A DNA stretch of 64,000 nucleotides from Salinicola endophyticus. GTDB taxonomy: Bacteria > Pseudomonadota > Gammaproteobacteria > Pseudomonadales > Halomonadaceae. Below are positions 1 to 10,693 of the stretch, piece by piece. The notes under the pieces were generated by a model, which saw only the letters and a program-made list of their open reading frames with translations, had not been told where the DNA came from and searched no databases. A program made the position numbers and the translations under genes. Location of the stretch: assembly GCF_003206575.1 (NCBI RefSeq), contig NZ_PZJO01000001.1, positions 336,720-400,719 of the forward strand, written 5' to 3'. Positions within the stretch are counted from its first letter, which is position 1. Each line of letters begins with the position of its first letter.

Positions 1-396
1 AACGATACCCACGGCCACGAGGTCGGCGACAGCGTGATCGTCGCGGTCGCCGCGCGCCTGCGCGGGACCGTGCGCAACGGGGACGTCGTGGTACGCTGGG
101 GCGGCGAAGAGTTTCTGATACTGCTGCCCGGGGCCGACAGCGCAGCGGCCCGGGCGATCGCCGAGCGCCTGCGCGACGCGATGATACGCACCCCGGTGCA
201 CGCCGCCGGTCACGATATCCCGGTGACGCTCTCGATCGGCATCGCCGAGGCGGCGCCGGAGGGCGAGACACTGTCCGCAACCATCGTCAGCGCCGACCGC
301 GCTCTCTACCGCGCCAAGCGCCAGGGCCGCGATCGTATCTGCGTCGACGACGCCGAGCAGGGCGACAGCGCCACGATGATTCGCCCCCTGTCCTGA
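1..396 (+). CDS. Diguanylate cyclase, C-terminal GGDEF domain (5'-truncated by window edge)
   Basis: Only the end of the gene is present; the reading frame is open from base 1. The fragment begins inside the conserved ND-HGH-GD segment of the GGDEF fold. It carries the active-site signature GGEEF (in RWGGEEFLILLPG) and the usual C-terminal ADRALYRAK helix. An RxxD motif (RNGD) lies exactly five residues before GGEEF, which is the position of the allosteric inhibitory c-di-GMP site. An active, product-inhibited enzyme that makes cyclic di-GMP from two GTP is therefore likely. The sensory N-terminus is outside the window, so the input signal is unknown. The gene ends at a TGA at 394-396. The 262 bases up to the next gene hold no coding sequence, only the repeat fragment at 546-606. 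Confidence 0.9.
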   Translation, partial: NDTHGHEVGDSVIVAVAARLRGTVRNGDVVVRWGGEEFLILLPGADSAAARAIAERLRDAMIRTPVHAAGHDIPVTLSIGIAEAAPEGETLSATIVSADRALYRAKRQGRDRICVDDAEQGDSATMIRPLS

Positions 397-545
397 TGCG
401 CCCACACCTGGCACCGCTTCCCCAACCGCGCCGATCCACGGCAGTCGCCGCAGGCCGCTCGACCTGCTATGCATGAGATGAAACGCCCCATCGAGCATTT
501 GAATTAGACGCGTCACGTCGATCGCGCGATGGTGTGACATCGGCC

Positions 546-606
546 GCTCGCTGACTTTTCTTGCAAACCCTAGGCACTGACCGACTCTTACAAACCCTAG
601 GCACTG
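546..606. repeat. Duplicated end fragment of a palindromic intergenic element (copy A)
   Basis: Bases 546-573 match the terminal inverted repeat of the elements at 18430-18483 and 42679-42838 (core CTCGCTGACTTTTC, then a CCTAG end). A degenerate second copy of the same end follows at 580-600. The 16-mer CAAACCCTAGGCACTG occurs twice, 27 bp apart (564-579 and 591-606). The rest of the element is absent. It lies 50-110 bp before the first oppA start, so it may overlap that operon's promoter or leader. Confidence 0.6.
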
Positions 607-658
607 TCTGAAAAGCCCCCTGAAGCGCGCCATAACAACAAACTCGGAGACATCTGCA

Positions 659-2257
659 ATGCCCCTCCCCGCTCTTCCCCGCGGTCTTTACGCCATCAGC
701 GCCCTGACCCTCGCCATGGGCAGCCTCGCCGCCCCGGCCCAGGCCGACACGCTCAATATCGGTGTCCAGGGCGAGCTCGCCTCCTTCGATACCTCACAGG
801 TCTCCGGTGGGGTGTGGGAATCCCAGGTACTAATGGATGTCTTCGAGGGTCTGGTCGTGCAATCGCCGACAGGCGAGCTGCTGCCAGGCATGGCAACGAG
901 CTGGCAGGTCTCTGACGACGGCAGGACCTACACCTTCCATATGCGCGACGACGCCAAGTGGTCGGACGGCGAGCCGGTCACCGCCGAGGACTTCGTGTTC
1001 GGCTGGCAGCATCTGCTGGCACCTAAGAACGCCTCCAAGTACGCCTACATGCTCTACCCCATCGCCAACGCCGAGGCGATCAACACCGGCAAACAGCCGA
1101 CCGATAGCCTGGGGGCCAAGTCGCTGGATGGCGGCAAGACGCTCGAGGTGACCCTCGATCATCCGACGCCCTACTTTCTGCAGCTGCTGACCCACTACAC
1201 CGCCTACCCGGTGCCCAAGCATCTGGTCGACGAGTATGGCCGCGACTGGGTCGATCTCGACCATATCGCCACCAATGGCGCCTTTCACCCGGTGCAGTGG
1301 GTGTCGCAGTCGCGCATCAGCGTCGAGAAGAGCCCGACCTACTACGCCGCTGACGAGGTCGCCCTGGATGGCGTCAACTACTACACCGTCGAGGATCGCA
1401 ACGCGGGCATCTCACGCTTCCGTGCCGGTGAGCTCGATGTGCTGGCGGACTACCCCTCCAGCCGCTACCAGTGGCTCAAGGAGAACCTGCCCAAGGCCAC
1501 CCACATGAGCCCGATGCTCGGCTCCTACTACTACGTGCTCAATCATCGCGACGGACATCCGACAACCGACAAGCGGGTCCGCGAAGCGCTCAATCTGGCC
1601 ATCCGACGTAACGTCATCTCGCAACAGATCATGGCAGGCTCGTTCAAGGCATCAACCGGGCTGGTGCCGCCGGGCACCAACCACTACCAGGCCCAGCATA
1701 TGGATCTGGGCAGCGACGATATGAACGCACGCATGGCCAAGGCCAAGGCGCTGCTCGAGGAGGCCGGCTATGGCCCCGACCATCCGCTGACGCTGCGCCT
1801 GCGCTACAACACCAGCGACGAACACAAGAAGATCGCCATCGCCGTGGCCGCGATGTGGAAGCCACTCGGGGTCGATGTGCAGATGATCAACTCCGAAGCC
1901 ACCGTCCACTATCAGACGATTGCCCAAGGCGATTTCGACGTCGCCCGGGCCGGCTGGATCGCCGACTACAACGACGCCGAGAACTTCCTGGCCCTGCTGC
2001 ATACCGGGGTGGGCAACAACTACGGCGCCTACTCCAACCCGGCCTACGACAAGTTGATGGATCAGGCGGCACAGACGCTGGATCTGGATGCGCGCGAAAA
2101 ACTGCTCGAACAGGCCGAGGATCTGGCGCTAAACGACTACGCACTGGTGCCACTACTCACTTACGTTACGCGCAATCTGGTCAACCCTGACCTCCAGGGC
2201 TGGGAAGACAACGTCGAGGATGACCATCCGTCACGCTGGGTGAGCTTCAAGGACTGA
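659..2257 (+). CDS. Peptide ABC transporter periplasmic binding protein, OppA-like (1st of 3)
   Basis: This is a family 5 extracellular solute-binding protein (SBP_bac_5) of 532 residues, the usual OppA/MppA size. It has an N-terminal Sec signal peptide ending near APAQA (about residue 29). It shows the family's opening pattern (LASFDTSQVSGGVWESQVLMD), the YTFHMRDDAKWSDG segment and the KRVREALNLAIRR segment. It would capture oligopeptides in the periplasm and deliver them to OppBC, encoded downstream. The start is preceded by CTCGGAGA, a reasonable ribosome-binding site. It is the first gene of an apparent operon running to 10314. The two paralogues at 3444 and 5101 are similar along their whole length, so this is a local gene expansion, probably giving different peptide specificities. 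Exact ligands cannot be read from the sequence. Confidence 0.9.
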   Translation: MPLPALPRGLYAISALTLAMGSLAAPAQADTLNIGVQGELASFDTSQVSGGVWESQVLMDVFEGLVVQSPTGELLPGMATSWQVSDDGRTYTFHMRDDAKWSDGEPVTAEDFVFGWQHLLAPKNASKYAYMLYPIANAEAINTGKQPTDSLGAKSLDGGKTLEVTLDHPTPYFLQLLTHYTAYPVPKHLVDEYGRDWVDLDHIATNGAFHPVQWVSQSRISVEKSPTYYAADEVALDGVNYYTVEDRNAGISRFRAGELDVLADYPSSRYQWLKENLPKATHMSPMLGSYYYVLNHRDGHPTTDKRVREALNLAIRRNVISQQIMAGSFKASTGLVPPGTNHYQAQHMDLGSDDMNARMAKAKALLEEAGYGPDHPLTLRLRYNTSDEHKKIAIAVAAMWKPLGVDVQMINSEATVHYQTIAQGDFDVARAGWIADYNDAENFLALLHTGVGNNYGAYSNPAYDKLMDQAAQTLDLDAREKLLEQAEDLALNDYALVPLLTYVTRNLVNPDLQGWEDNVEDDHPSRWVSFKD

Positions 2258-2288
2258 GCGCGCTCGCGCCGCACCGGGGGAACCGACC

Positions 2289-3269
2289 ATGCCGCGTATC
2301 GCCGTTTCCGTTGCCGGCCTGTGGCGCTCGCCGCAGGCAGCGCGCCCCATCGACGCTCCGGCGCTGTCAGCGCCGGTCCAGCTCGAGGCCTGGCTCGCGG
2401 CGCTGGACGACACCACACGGCTGGCGCTGTGTCGCGACAAGCTGCTGGTCAGCCAGGTGCTGTTCGATACCCCGGTGACGGTGCTCGAACGCACCACCGA
2501 TGAGACCGGCCGCGACTGGTGCCGGGTGGTGGTGCCGAGCCAGGCGAGCGCCCTCGATCCGCGTGGCTATCCCGGCTGGCTGCCGGCCGTGCAGCTTGCC
2601 GAGGAGCGCCCGGCGGAGACCGCGGGAGACGTCGGTGGCCTCGCCGATGGTGTCGGCGAAGATGATCTCGAGGGCGAGGTGGTGGTCACAGCCAGCCGCG
2701 CTGAGCTGGTGCTGACCTCTCCGCGTCAGGGTGGGTCAGCAGCCGGAGACGGCCCGCTGGCGCTGAGCTTTCTGACCCGGCTGCGTCGGCTGGCGATGAC
2801 GCCGACGCGGGTCGAAGTGATCTCGCCGCTGGGTCGCGGCTGGCTGTCCCGGGACAGCGTACAGCCGGCGGAGACGCCGCTGCCCGCGGATGCCGCCACC
2901 CTGACCCAGTTGGGGCAACGTTTCGAGGGACTGCGCTATCTGTGGGCGGGCAACTCGAGCTTCGGCTATGACTGCTCGGGGCTGGTGCACAGCCTGTTCG
3001 CGGCGATCGGGATCGCGCTGCCGCGGGACGCCGGCGATCAGCTCGCCACCGGCACGCCGGTGGCTCTGGAGGCGCGCCGCGCCGGCGACCTGCTCTACTT
3101 CGAGAAGCCGGATGCCAGCGGGCGCCCGGTGGTCGACCACGTGGGGCTCTATCTGGGTGAAGACACCCTGCTCCACGCGCCGACCAACAACGCCCGCGTC
3201 GAACGCCGCCGGCTCAGCGGCAGCCACTACGCCGAGCAGTTGTGTGCGGTACGCCGCCACCTCGGCTGA
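2289..3269 (+). CDS. NlpC/P60 (C40) family cell-wall peptidase with N-terminal SH3-like domains
   Basis: This 326-residue protein has a C-terminal NlpC/P60 domain. The catalytic Cys lies in the motif YDCSGLVHSLF (about residue 228) and the catalytic His in VDHVGLYLG (about residue 284). The first 200 residues look like bacterial SH3 domains, as in YkfC-type gamma-D-glutamyl-L-diamino acid endopeptidases. Those enzymes cut murein peptides after D-Glu, releasing L-Ala-D-Glu. No signal peptide is visible, which fits cytoplasmic muropeptide degradation. It lies 31 bp after the first oppA and 174 bp before the second, inside the opp operon. That suggests the importer brings in cell-wall peptides for recycling. 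YkfC-like function is inferred from architecture and context. Confidence 0.85.
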   Translation: MPRIAVSVAGLWRSPQAARPIDAPALSAPVQLEAWLAALDDTTRLALCRDKLLVSQVLFDTPVTVLERTTDETGRDWCRVVVPSQASALDPRGYPGWLPAVQLAEERPAETAGDVGGLADGVGEDDLEGEVVVTASRAELVLTSPRQGGSAAGDGPLALSFLTRLRRLAMTPTRVEVISPLGRGWLSRDSVQPAETPLPADAATLTQLGQRFEGLRYLWAGNSSFGYDCSGLVHSLFAAIGIALPRDAGDQLATGTPVALEARRAGDLLYFEKPDASGRPVVDHVGLYLGEDTLLHAPTNNARVERRRLSGSHYAEQLCAVRRHLG

Positions 3270-3443
3270 GTGCGTCGCCATCGGCACAGGCCCCGGAGCG
3301 CCGCCCGATAGAGAGCCCTCAGCGCTATCGAGTGCCGGTCTCCCCGGGATGACATAGGATCGAGACAGGTCAGACGTCCAGACGTCTTGCCCCCGACCGG
3401 CGAGCCAAGCCGGCAGCGACCATAACAACACAAGGACTCGATC

Positions 3444-5039
3444 ATGTTCGATTCACGCACACGCCGTCTCACGGCCTGCTGTATCCCGCTGCTGCTGGGG
3501 GCGCTGTCGCTCTCCGCCCCGCTGTCGGCGGCGACGCTCGCCATCGGCATCCAGGGTGAGCCCGCCTCGCTGGACAGCGCGCGCATCGGCGGTACCACCT
3601 GGGAGAACGACGTGCTGGGCGATCTGTTCGAGGGGCTGGTCACCCTCGACCCGGCCGGCCACTATGTCCCCGGCGTCGCCCGCAGCTGGGAAGTCAGCGA
3701 CGATGGCAAGACCTACACCTTTCATCTGCGCGACGACGCCGACTGGTCCGACGGTCAGCCGGTGGTAGCGGCGGACTTCGTGCTTGCCTTCCAGCGCCTG
3801 TTCGACCCTGCCAACGGTGCCGTCTACGCCAATCTGTTCTATCCCATCGGCGGGGCCGAGGCGCGCACCAAGGGCGCCGCCGACGCACCACCGCTGGGCG
3901 TCGTCGCGGTCGACGCCAAGACCCTCGAGATCACCCTCGAGCGCCCTACGCCCTACTTCACGACACTGCTGGCACATATCGCCGCCTCACCGGTGCCGGC
4001 CCACGTGGTCAAGCGCTACGGCGATGCCTGGACCCAGATGGACCACATCGTCACCAACGGCGCCTTCACGCCCACCTCGTGGGTCTCCCACGACCATATC
4101 GCGGCGCGCAAGAACCCCGAGTTCCATGCCGCCGACGAGGTCGCCCTCGACGGCGTCGACTACTACCCGGTGGAGGATCGCAGCGCCTCGCTGCAGCGCT
4201 TCCGCGCCGGGGGCCTGGATATCGTCCGCGACTTCTCGCCGGATCGCTATCAGTGGCTGCAAGACAATCTGCCCGACGCCGTCCATCTGGCGCCGCAACT
4301 GGCCAACTACTATTTCGCGCTCAACCAGCGCGATGGCCATCCGACGGCCGACAAGCGCGTGCGCGAAGCGCTCAACCTGGCCATCCGCCGCGACGTGATC
4401 GCCGACAAGATCATGGGCGGTGTCGTCTCCCCGGCCAGTGGCTTCGTCCCCGGCGGCGTCAGCCATTACGACGCCCAGCGCATGCCCGGCCTGGATCGGC
4501 CGAGGGATGAACGGATTGCCCAGGCCAGGCGCCTGCTCGAGGATGCCGGCTACGGCCCGGACCACCCGCTCGAACTGAACCTGCGCTACTCCACCACCGA
4601 GGCCAACAAGCGCATCGCCGTGGCTCTGGCGGCGATGTGGCAGCCTCTGGGGGTGAAGACGCAGCTGATCAACGCCGAGGGCGCGGTCCACTATGCCGAG
4701 CTGGCCAACGGCAACTTCGACGTCGGCCGTGCCAGCTGGGTCGCCGATTTCGACGACGCCAGCAACTTCCTCGGCATCCTGCAGAGTGGCGCGCCCAAGA
4801 ACTACGGCGGCTATCGCAGCCCGGCGTTCGACGCGCTGATGCGCGCGGCCAACCAGGAGACCGACGCCGATGCCCGCCAACAGCTGCTCGAGCAGGCCGA
4901 GCGCCAGGCCCTGGGCGACTACGCCATGGCGCCGATCTACATCGACGTCTCGCGCAACCTGGTCGCCCCCGACCTTTCGGGCTGGCAGGACAACGCGCTC
5001 AATCGCCATCTCTCGCGCTGGATCTCCCGCGGCGACTGA
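3444..5039 (+). CDS. Peptide ABC transporter periplasmic binding protein, OppA-like (2nd of 3)
   Basis: The 531-residue SBP_bac_5 protein closely parallels the 659-2257 product: shared GEPASLD, YTFHLRDDADWSDG, KRVREALNLAIRRDVI and GYGPDHPLELNLRY segments. A signal peptide ends near residue 30 (LSAATLAIG). The start follows CACAAGGACTCGATC, a clear AAGGA ribosome-binding site. The product is exported to the periplasm and should feed peptides to the shared OppBC-OppDF complex. The 174-bp gap before this gene could carry a secondary promoter, but none is obvious. Tandem paralogues sharing one permease imply a widened substrate range. Confidence 0.9.
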   Translation: MFDSRTRRLTACCIPLLLGALSLSAPLSAATLAIGIQGEPASLDSARIGGTTWENDVLGDLFEGLVTLDPAGHYVPGVARSWEVSDDGKTYTFHLRDDADWSDGQPVVAADFVLAFQRLFDPANGAVYANLFYPIGGAEARTKGAADAPPLGVVAVDAKTLEITLERPTPYFTTLLAHIAASPVPAHVVKRYGDAWTQMDHIVTNGAFTPTSWVSHDHIAARKNPEFHAADEVALDGVDYYPVEDRSASLQRFRAGGLDIVRDFSPDRYQWLQDNLPDAVHLAPQLANYYFALNQRDGHPTADKRVREALNLAIRRDVIADKIMGGVVSPASGFVPGGVSHYDAQRMPGLDRPRDERIAQARRLLEDAGYGPDHPLELNLRYSTTEANKRIAVALAAMWQPLGVKTQLINAEGAVHYAELANGNFDVGRASWVADFDDASNFLGILQSGAPKNYGGYRSPAFDALMRAANQETDADARQQLLEQAERQALGDYAMAPIYIDVSRNLVAPDLSGWQDNALNRHLSRWISRGD

Positions 5040-5100
5040 CATTCACCCCGCCGCCGGAGATCGACGATCCGCGCGGCGGCCCGACAAGAACGCCAAGACG

Positions 5101-6681
5101 ATGCTTTCACGACAGCTCATTGCCGCCCTCGGCGGACTCGCGCTCGGCGCCCTGGCCAGCTCGGCCCAGGCCTTCAGCGTCAATATCGCCAACGGTGCCG
5201 AGCCGGGCACCCTCGACCCACAGAAGACCAGCGGCAACTGGGAGACGCGCATCACCCGCGCGCTGTTCGAGGGGCTGGTCACCTATACCGCCGACGGCAG
5301 CCTGGTGCCGGGGCTGGCCGAGCGCTGGGAGATCAGCGCCGACGGCAAGACCTACACCTTTCACCTGCGCGATGCCGAGTGGTCCGATGGCGAACCGATC
5401 ACCGCCGAGGACGCGGCGTTCGCCCTGCGCCGGGTGCTCGAGCCGGCGATCGCCAATCATAACGCCAACCTCTACTACCCCATCGTCGGCGCGCGGGCGA
5501 TCAACGCCGGCGAGGCCGCCGCGGAAAGTCTGGGCGTGGAGACGCCGGACGCCCACACCCTGAAGATCCACCTGACCCAGCCCACCGCCTGGTTCCTGCA
5601 GGCGCTGGCGATGACCGAGGCGGCACCGCTGCCGGAGCACGCCATCGACACCGCCGGTGAGCACTGGGTCGAGCCGGGCAAGACAGTCTCCAGCGGCGCC
5701 TTCACCCTGAGCGAGTGGCAGCCCCAGGCGCGCATCGTGGTCGAGAAGAACCCGCACTTCCACGCCGCCCAGGACGTTGCCCTGGATCGGGCCACTTTCT
5801 ATCCGATCGACGATGCCGGCTCGGCGCTCAACCGTTTTCGCACCGGCGAGATGGATATCGCCTACTCCAGCGTACCGTCGTCGCGCTTCGCCTGGGCCCA
5901 GCAGCATCTCTCGGACGCCCTGCAGGTTGGGCCGCTGACCGCGGAGTACTTCTACATGTTCAACCTGCGCGAGGGTCAGCCGCTGGCCGACCGTCGCGTG
6001 CGCGAAGCGCTCAACCTGGCGGTGCGCCGCGAGGTGATCACCGGCCAGATCCTGGGCCAGGGACAGCCCCCCTCGACCTGGTACGTCCCGCACGGCACCG
6101 CCAACGCGCCGAGCGGCCAGATGGCCTTCGCCGACATGCCGATGGAAGCCCGCCTGAAGCGCGCCCAGAAGCTGATGCAGCAAGCGGGCTACGGCCCCGA
6201 CCATCCGCTGCGGCTGACGCTCAACTACAACACCCTCGAGGATCACAAGAAGATCGCGGTAGCCGTGGCGGCGATGTGGAAGCCGCTGGGCGTCGAGGTC
6301 GCGCTGGTCAACTCGGAGGCGGCGGTGCACTACGCCACCATCCGCCAGGGCAAGTTCGAGGTCGCCCGCTACGGCATGGTGGCAACGATCAACGACCCGT
6401 TCGATTTCCTCGGCGCCTATGCCAAGGATGGCTCGGCCAGCCGCGCCAGCGGCTATCACGACGCCGACTATGACGCCCTGGTGGCCCGCAGCACCCGCGA
6501 GCTCGACCCGCAGACGCGCCAGCGCACCCTGACCCAGGCGCAGCAGCGGCTACTCGACGACTACGCCCTGCTGCCGCTCTACGACTACGTTTCCGTGCAT
6601 CTGGTCTCGCCGCGACTCGGCGGCTGGGAGAGCAACCCGATGGACGTCCACCCGCTGCGTTATCTCGAGGAGCGCGACTGA
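5101..6681 (+). CDS. Peptide ABC transporter periplasmic binding protein, OppA-like (3rd of 3)
   Basis: The gene encodes 526 residues from the ATG at 5101. The reading frame stays open upstream, but that part lies inside the previous gene and lacks protein-like sequence. The chosen start gives a signal peptide (MLSRQLIAALGGLALGALAS, cut after AQA). The protein has the full SBP_bac_5 pattern: GTLDPQKTSGNWE, YTFHLRDAEWSDG, RRVREALNLAVRREVI. It is the most divergent of the three binding proteins; the mid-region and the C-terminal DPFDFLGAY segment differ from the other two. It sits 61 bp after the second oppA and 46 bp before oppB. Confidence 0.9.
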   Translation: MLSRQLIAALGGLALGALASSAQAFSVNIANGAEPGTLDPQKTSGNWETRITRALFEGLVTYTADGSLVPGLAERWEISADGKTYTFHLRDAEWSDGEPITAEDAAFALRRVLEPAIANHNANLYYPIVGARAINAGEAAAESLGVETPDAHTLKIHLTQPTAWFLQALAMTEAAPLPEHAIDTAGEHWVEPGKTVSSGAFTLSEWQPQARIVVEKNPHFHAAQDVALDRATFYPIDDAGSALNRFRTGEMDIAYSSVPSSRFAWAQQHLSDALQVGPLTAEYFYMFNLREGQPLADRRVREALNLAVRREVITGQILGQGQPPSTWYVPHGTANAPSGQMAFADMPMEARLKRAQKLMQQAGYGPDHPLRLTLNYNTLEDHKKIAVAVAAMWKPLGVEVALVNSEAAVHYATIRQGKFEVARYGMVATINDPFDFLGAYAKDGSASRASGYHDADYDALVARSTRELDPQTRQRTLTQAQQRLLDDYALLPLYDYVSVHLVSPRLGGWESNPMDVHPLRYLEERD

Positions 6682-6727
6682 TGATCGATGCCCAGACCCC
6701 GCCCCGCGCGCTGCGAGGTGCGCCGGC

Positions 6728-7654
6728 ATGTTGAGTTACACCCTGAAGCGACTGCTGATGGCGATCCCCACACTGCTGATCGTGATCACTATCTCGTTCT
6801 TCCTGATGCGGGTGGCCCCCGGCGGGCCGTTCGACGGCGAGCGACAGCTGCCACCGGAGATCGAGGCCAACCTGAAGGCGGCCTACCATCTCGACGAACC
6901 GCTGCCGATGCAGTACCTGCGCTACATGGGCAATCTGCTCGAAGGCGATTTCGGACCTTCGTTCAAGTACAAGGACTTCAGCGTCACCGAGCTGATCATG
7001 CAGGGCTTCCCGGTGAGCCTGGAGATCGGCGGACTGGCGATCCTGCTAGCCCTGCTGGTGGGTCTGCCACTGGGGATCGCCGCCGCGATCCGACGCAACT
7101 CCACCGTCGACTACCTGGTCATGGGCACGGCGCTGACCGGCATCGCAGTACCCAACTTCGTCATCGCGCCGATCTTCGCTCTGGTCTTCGGCGTGCTGCT
7201 GGCGTGGCTGCCGGCCGGCGGCTGGAACGGTGGCGCCTGGCCCAACCTGGTACTGCCGGTGGTGGCGCTGTCGATCCAGCAGATCGCCTATATCGCACGC
7301 ATGATGCGCGCCAGCATGATCGAGACCCTGGGCAGCCACTTCATCCGCACCGCCCGCGCCAAGGGGCTCTCCGAGACCGAGGTGATCTGGCGCCACGCCA
7401 TCCGCCCGGCGATGCTGCCGGTGGTCTCCTACCTGGGCCCGGCGATCGCCGGGATCATCACCGGCTCGGTGGTGATCGAGCAGATCTTCGGCATCCCCGG
7501 CATCGGCCGCTACTTCGTGCAGGGGGCGCTCAACCGCGACTACACCCTGGTGATGGGAACCGTGGTCTTCTACGGCGTGCTGATCGTGCTGATGAACCTG
7601 ATCGTCGATCTGCTCTACTCCGCGCTCGACCCGCAAATTCGTTACGACGACTGA
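6728..7654 (+). CDS. oppB: Peptide ABC transporter inner-membrane permease, OppB/DppB-like
   Basis: The 308-residue permease begins MLSYTLKRLLMAIPTLLIV, the typical OppB/DppB first membrane helix. The long periplasmic loop follows, then five more hydrophobic helices. The cytoplasmic EAA loop, which contacts the ATPase, is visible around RTARAKGLSETEVIWRHAIR (about residues 210-230). It forms the translocation pore together with OppC. It is encoded 46 bp after the third binding protein and 76 bp before oppC. Its length matches E. coli OppB (306). Peptide transport is well supported; assignment to Opp rather than Dpp rests on context only. Confidence 0.92.
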   Translation: MLSYTLKRLLMAIPTLLIVITISFFLMRVAPGGPFDGERQLPPEIEANLKAAYHLDEPLPMQYLRYMGNLLEGDFGPSFKYKDFSVTELIMQGFPVSLEIGGLAILLALLVGLPLGIAAAIRRNSTVDYLVMGTALTGIAVPNFVIAPIFALVFGVLLAWLPAGGWNGGAWPNLVLPVVALSIQQIAYIARMMRASMIETLGSHFIRTARAKGLSETEVIWRHAIRPAMLPVVSYLGPAIAGIITGSVVIEQIFGIPGIGRYFVQGALNRDYTLVMGTVVFYGVLIVLMNLIVDLLYSALDPQIRYDD

Positions 7655-7730
7655 CTCATGAACAGTGACCGACTCATGAACAACGACCGAGCCTCAACGC
7701 CATTCATTCGTGCCACCGGGGAGGCCGCCA

Positions 7731-8702
7731 ATGACGTCTGATTCCAAGCCCTACAGCGGCGAACAGCGGGATGGCGCCCCGCTGCCCGCGGGCGGCCCCA
7801 AGCCGCCGCCGGGCCCGGACCCCACGCCCGACCCGCGCGCCGCGGACGCGCCGGTGGGGGAAAGCCTGGCCAAGGATGCCTGGCGCCGGCTGACCCAGAA
7901 CCGGGCAGCCATGGCCAGCCTGGGCCTGTTGATCGCCATCGTTGTGGTGTGCATCGCCGGCCCCTGGTTCCTGCCCTGGGGTCTGGCAGAAGTCGACTGG
8001 AACGCCTTCGGCACCGGCCCGACCCTGGAGAACGCCCACTACCTGGGTACCGACGCCAACGGCCGCGATCTATTGACCCGGGTGCTCTACGGCGGCCGCG
8101 TGTCGCTCTCGGTGGCGCTGGTGGCCTCGTTCGTCAGCCTGGTGATCGGCGTGCTCTACGGCGCCATCTCCGGCTATGTCGGCGGGCGCGTCGATAGCCT
8201 GATGATGCGTTTCGTCGACATCATGTACTCGCTGCCGTTCATGTTCCTGGTGATCCTGCTGATGGTGGTGTTCGGGCGCAATATCTTCCTGATCTACGCC
8301 GCCATCGGCGCGGTGGAGTGGCTCGACATGGCGCGTATCGTGCGCGGCCAGACCCTGGCCCTGAAGCGCCGCGAGTTCATCGAAGCAGCCCATGCCCTGG
8401 GCGTGCGCGACAGCAAGATCGTCACCCGCCACCTGATCCCCAACGCCATCGGCCCGGTGATCGTCTACGTCACCCTGACCGTGCCCAAGGTGATTCTGCT
8501 CGAAAGCTTTCTGTCGTTCCTGGGCCTCGGCGTGCAGGAGCCGCTGACCAGTTGGGGCGTGCTGATCTCCGAGGGCGTCGACATGATGGAGAGTGCCCCC
8601 TGGATGCTGCTGGTGCCGTCGTTCTTCCTCGCGGCCACGCTGTTCTGTCTCAACTTCCTGGGCGATGGGCTGCGGGATGCCCTCGATCCCAAGACCCGCT
8701 GA
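7731..8702 (+). CDS. oppC: Peptide ABC transporter inner-membrane permease, OppC/DppC-like
   Basis: This is the second permease subunit of the importer, 323 residues from the ATG at 7731. That start was chosen because GGGGAGG lies just upstream at optimal spacing; an in-frame GTG at 7710 has no such site. The N-terminal 45 residues are Pro/Gly-rich and probably unstructured in the cytoplasm. The OppC_N helix (MASLGLLIAIVVVCIAG) follows, then the LGTDANGRDLLTRVLYGGR signature. The EAA loop is EAAHALGVRDSKIVTRHLIPN. The proline-rich tail is longer than in E. coli OppC and is the only oddity. Confidence 0.92.
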   Translation: MTSDSKPYSGEQRDGAPLPAGGPKPPPGPDPTPDPRAADAPVGESLAKDAWRRLTQNRAAMASLGLLIAIVVVCIAGPWFLPWGLAEVDWNAFGTGPTLENAHYLGTDANGRDLLTRVLYGGRVSLSVALVASFVSLVIGVLYGAISGYVGGRVDSLMMRFVDIMYSLPFMFLVILLMVVFGRNIFLIYAAIGAVEWLDMARIVRGQTLALKRREFIEAAHALGVRDSKIVTRHLIPNAIGPVIVYVTLTVPKVILLESFLSFLGLGVQEPLTSWGVLISEGVDMMESAPWMLLVPSFFLAATLFCLNFLGDGLRDALDPKTR

Positions 8703-8712
8703 GGATGACTCG

Positions 8713-10311
<1,599 letters not shown>

Positions 10312-10314
<3 letters not shown>

Positions 10315-10473
10315 GAGGGTGTTTACAAATTCGACGAGCGAAGGCCAGACCGGGGCGCGTAGCTAAGGAGAAATCGGCCGAAACGACGGAGTTTACGCGG
10401 TGTAAATGAGTACTTTGAGGTCGATTTCAACGCCGTATCGTCGAGCGCAGGCATTTTGTAAACACTCTCTGAT
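10312..10473. repeat. Long palindromic intergenic element, copy B (about 160 bp)
   Basis: The element is bounded by imperfect inverted repeats (TGAGAGGGTGTTTACAAA at the left; TTTGTAAACACTCTCTGA at the right). Its interior, roughly 10335-10455, is close to identical to that of copy D at 42679-42838, sharing CCAGACCGGGGCGCGTAGCT and ACGCCGTAT blocks. A central dyad GTTTAC-GCG-GTGTAAAT lies at about 10391-10408. There is no coding capacity. The left end overlaps the stop codon of the oppDF gene. The surrounding gap 10315-10693 holds only this element and the hairpin at 10491. Confidence 0.75.
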
Positions 10474-10490
10474 AAGCCGCTGAGCGTGAG

Positions 10491-10518
10491 CGGCGGCGCC
10501 ACGCAATAGGCGCCGCCG
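10491..10518. terminator. GC-rich hairpin downstream of the opp operon
   Basis: A perfect 10-bp stem (CGGCGGCGCC / GGCGCCGCCG) encloses an 8-base loop. It follows repeat B after the opp operon. There is no clear run of T after it, so it may act as an mRNA 3'-end stabiliser or a weak terminator. Confidence 0.45.
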
Positions 10519-10693
10519 TTCGCCCTGGAAGAGACACGATGACAATAGACGACGGTCCGCACCGGATCTAAAAACCGCTTCCTTTCATTCATCCAGAATT
10601 TGGCCGCGCTTGCCCTGTGGCAGGCGCCACGGACAACTGCGGCCAAAAAACGGGGCTCAGCCCCCACTATCCACGTCTTCAAGGGAGACAACC

